Notes under the pieces: model-generated | What the model saw: the letters and a program-made list of their open reading frames with translations, nothing else | Databases searched by the model: none | Told to the model about the DNA's origin: nothing | NCBI RefSeq assembly: GCF_052055485.1 | Contig: NZ_CP197171.1 | Location: forward strand, 2,232,001-2,296,000 | DNA from: Amphibacillus sp052055485 | GTDB lineage: Bacteria; Bacillota; Bacilli; Bacillales; Amphibacillaceae | Direction: 5' to 3' | DNA: 64,000 bases | Program-made: the position numbers and the translations under genes | Shown here: piece by piece, positions 63,357 to 64,000 of the stretch | Numbering within the stretch: position 1 is the stretch's first letter | How the letters are laid out: the number at the start of each line of letters is the position of its first letter

Positions 63357-64000
63357 ATGTGGAAGTTTATTGTGAGACGATTGATGATTACACTACCTCA
63401 GATTCTGTTACTCAGTGTCTTGGTTTTTCTCATGGCACAGTTGATGCCGGGAGATGCTTTAACCGGGTTAGTCGATCCTAACTTAGACCCGGCAACGATT
63501 GCTGAACAACGGGAACGTCTGGGTTTAAATGATCCTTGGCACGTTCAGTATATTGATTGGATAGGCAATGCCTTACAAGGCGATTTAGGGCAATCCTTTC
63601 GGTTTAAAGTGGATGTGACCACTTTGATTGGTCAACGATTGAATAATACGGTGTGGCTGTCTTTATTAACTTTAATTTTTACCTATTTGATTGCTATTCC
63701 ATTGGGGATTACGAGTGGCCGCTACAATGATTCCCTTCGGGATCAAATGATTACAGGCTATACGTACATTGGATTTGCGACCCCCTTATTTATCTTTGCC
63801 TTAGTGATTTTGTGGATTTTTGGTTTTAATTTCGGTTGGTTCCCAACGGGATCAAGTGTCGGTCCGGGCTTAACTCCCGGTACCTTGCCTTATATCGTCA
63901 GTCGCTTGCATCATTTGATGTTACCGGCTTTATCGATGGCCCTGATTACAACCGTTAATACGGTGCAATATTTACGTAATGAAATCATTGATACCAAACA
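63357..64000 (+). CDS. oppB: Oligopeptide ABC transporter permease, OppB/AppB-like (partial)
   Basis: About 214 residues are visible; the gene runs past the right edge. It starts MWKFIVRRLMITLPQILLLS, the usual OppB/DppB N-terminus with one membrane helix. LGLNDPWHVQYIDWIGNALQGDLGQSF and the RLNNTVWLSLLTLIFTYLIAIPLGI block are typical of this permease. It begins 7 nt after oppF. It would form half of the membrane channel. Confidence 0.93.
   Translation, partial: MWKFIVRRLMITLPQILLLSVLVFLMAQLMPGDALTGLVDPNLDPATIAEQRERLGLNDPWHVQYIDWIGNALQGDLGQSFRFKVDVTTLIGQRLNNTVWLSLLTLIFTYLIAIPLGITSGRYNDSLRDQMITGYTYIGFATPLFIFALVILWIFGFNFGWFPTGSSVGPGLTPGTLPYIVSRLHHLMLPALSMALITTVNTVQYLRNEIIDTK

Overview
The window reads as chromosomal DNA of a low-GC Bacillota of Bacillaceae type. 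Several blocks follow the Bacillus subtilis gene order: secG-est-rnr-smpB-ssrA, yisL-yitS-yitT-yitU-yitV-yitW, and yjzD-fabH-fabF-yjbA-trpS followed by an oligopeptide ABC transporter. A GH67 alpha-glucuronidase cluster, an Fnr with a C-terminal cysteine cluster and very acidic surface proteins suggest a xylan-using, facultatively anaerobic, possibly haloalkaliphilic organism in the Amphibacillus/Halolactibacillus neighbourhood. That placement is inference; no rRNA is present to fix it.

Layout. 1-2066: the end of a PTS locus (BglG/LicR-type activator cut by the window edge, plus a lactose/cellobiose-type EIIB). 3095-14243: an aldouronic-acid regulon with a GntR regulator, alpha-glucuronidase (aguA), an ABC importer (aguEFG), and uxuB, uxuA and uxaC. 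Two promoters of identical geometry each carry a long palindrome just after the -10 box, probably the operator of the GntR protein, and cre-like sites lie in the aguE leader. 14389-16286: a group II intron, probably class C, inserted directly after the uxaC terminator. 16289-19351: ptsHI and a DeoR regulator. 19700-25478: secG, est, rnr, a GNAT protein, smpB and tmRNA. 26552-27882: an intact IS30-type element containing a 52-bp perfect palindrome.

28140-43948 is the accessory core. It holds a SARP-like response regulator, a hybrid kinase with two kinase modules, eleven 52-bp tandem repeats, an esterase/ATP-grasp/esterase operon, and a 2022-residue wall-anchored adhesin. The response-regulator promoter and the region upstream of the adhesin share a 19-bp motif made of 11-bp direct repeats, the kind of site SARP proteins bind, which suggests that the two-component system controls the adhesin. 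44336-60639 is mostly housekeeping: aroD, a CwlO-like endopeptidase, yisL to yitW, fnr, uppP, a Pro/Gly/Tyr-rich protein, yjzD, a fabHF operon with a FapR-like box, yjbA, and trpS behind a tryptophan T-box. 61414 to the end is an oligopeptide ABC transporter (two ATPases and a truncated permease) whose ATPases lack most of the usual C-terminal cysteines.

A degenerate repeat family with a conserved hairpin (AGAATAA...TTATTCT) is scattered through the larger intergenic gaps. Two tandem-repeat arrays sit in pockets between the terminators of convergent genes. Start codons were reassigned in many genes where a Shine-Dalgarno sequence clearly favoured a downstream start.
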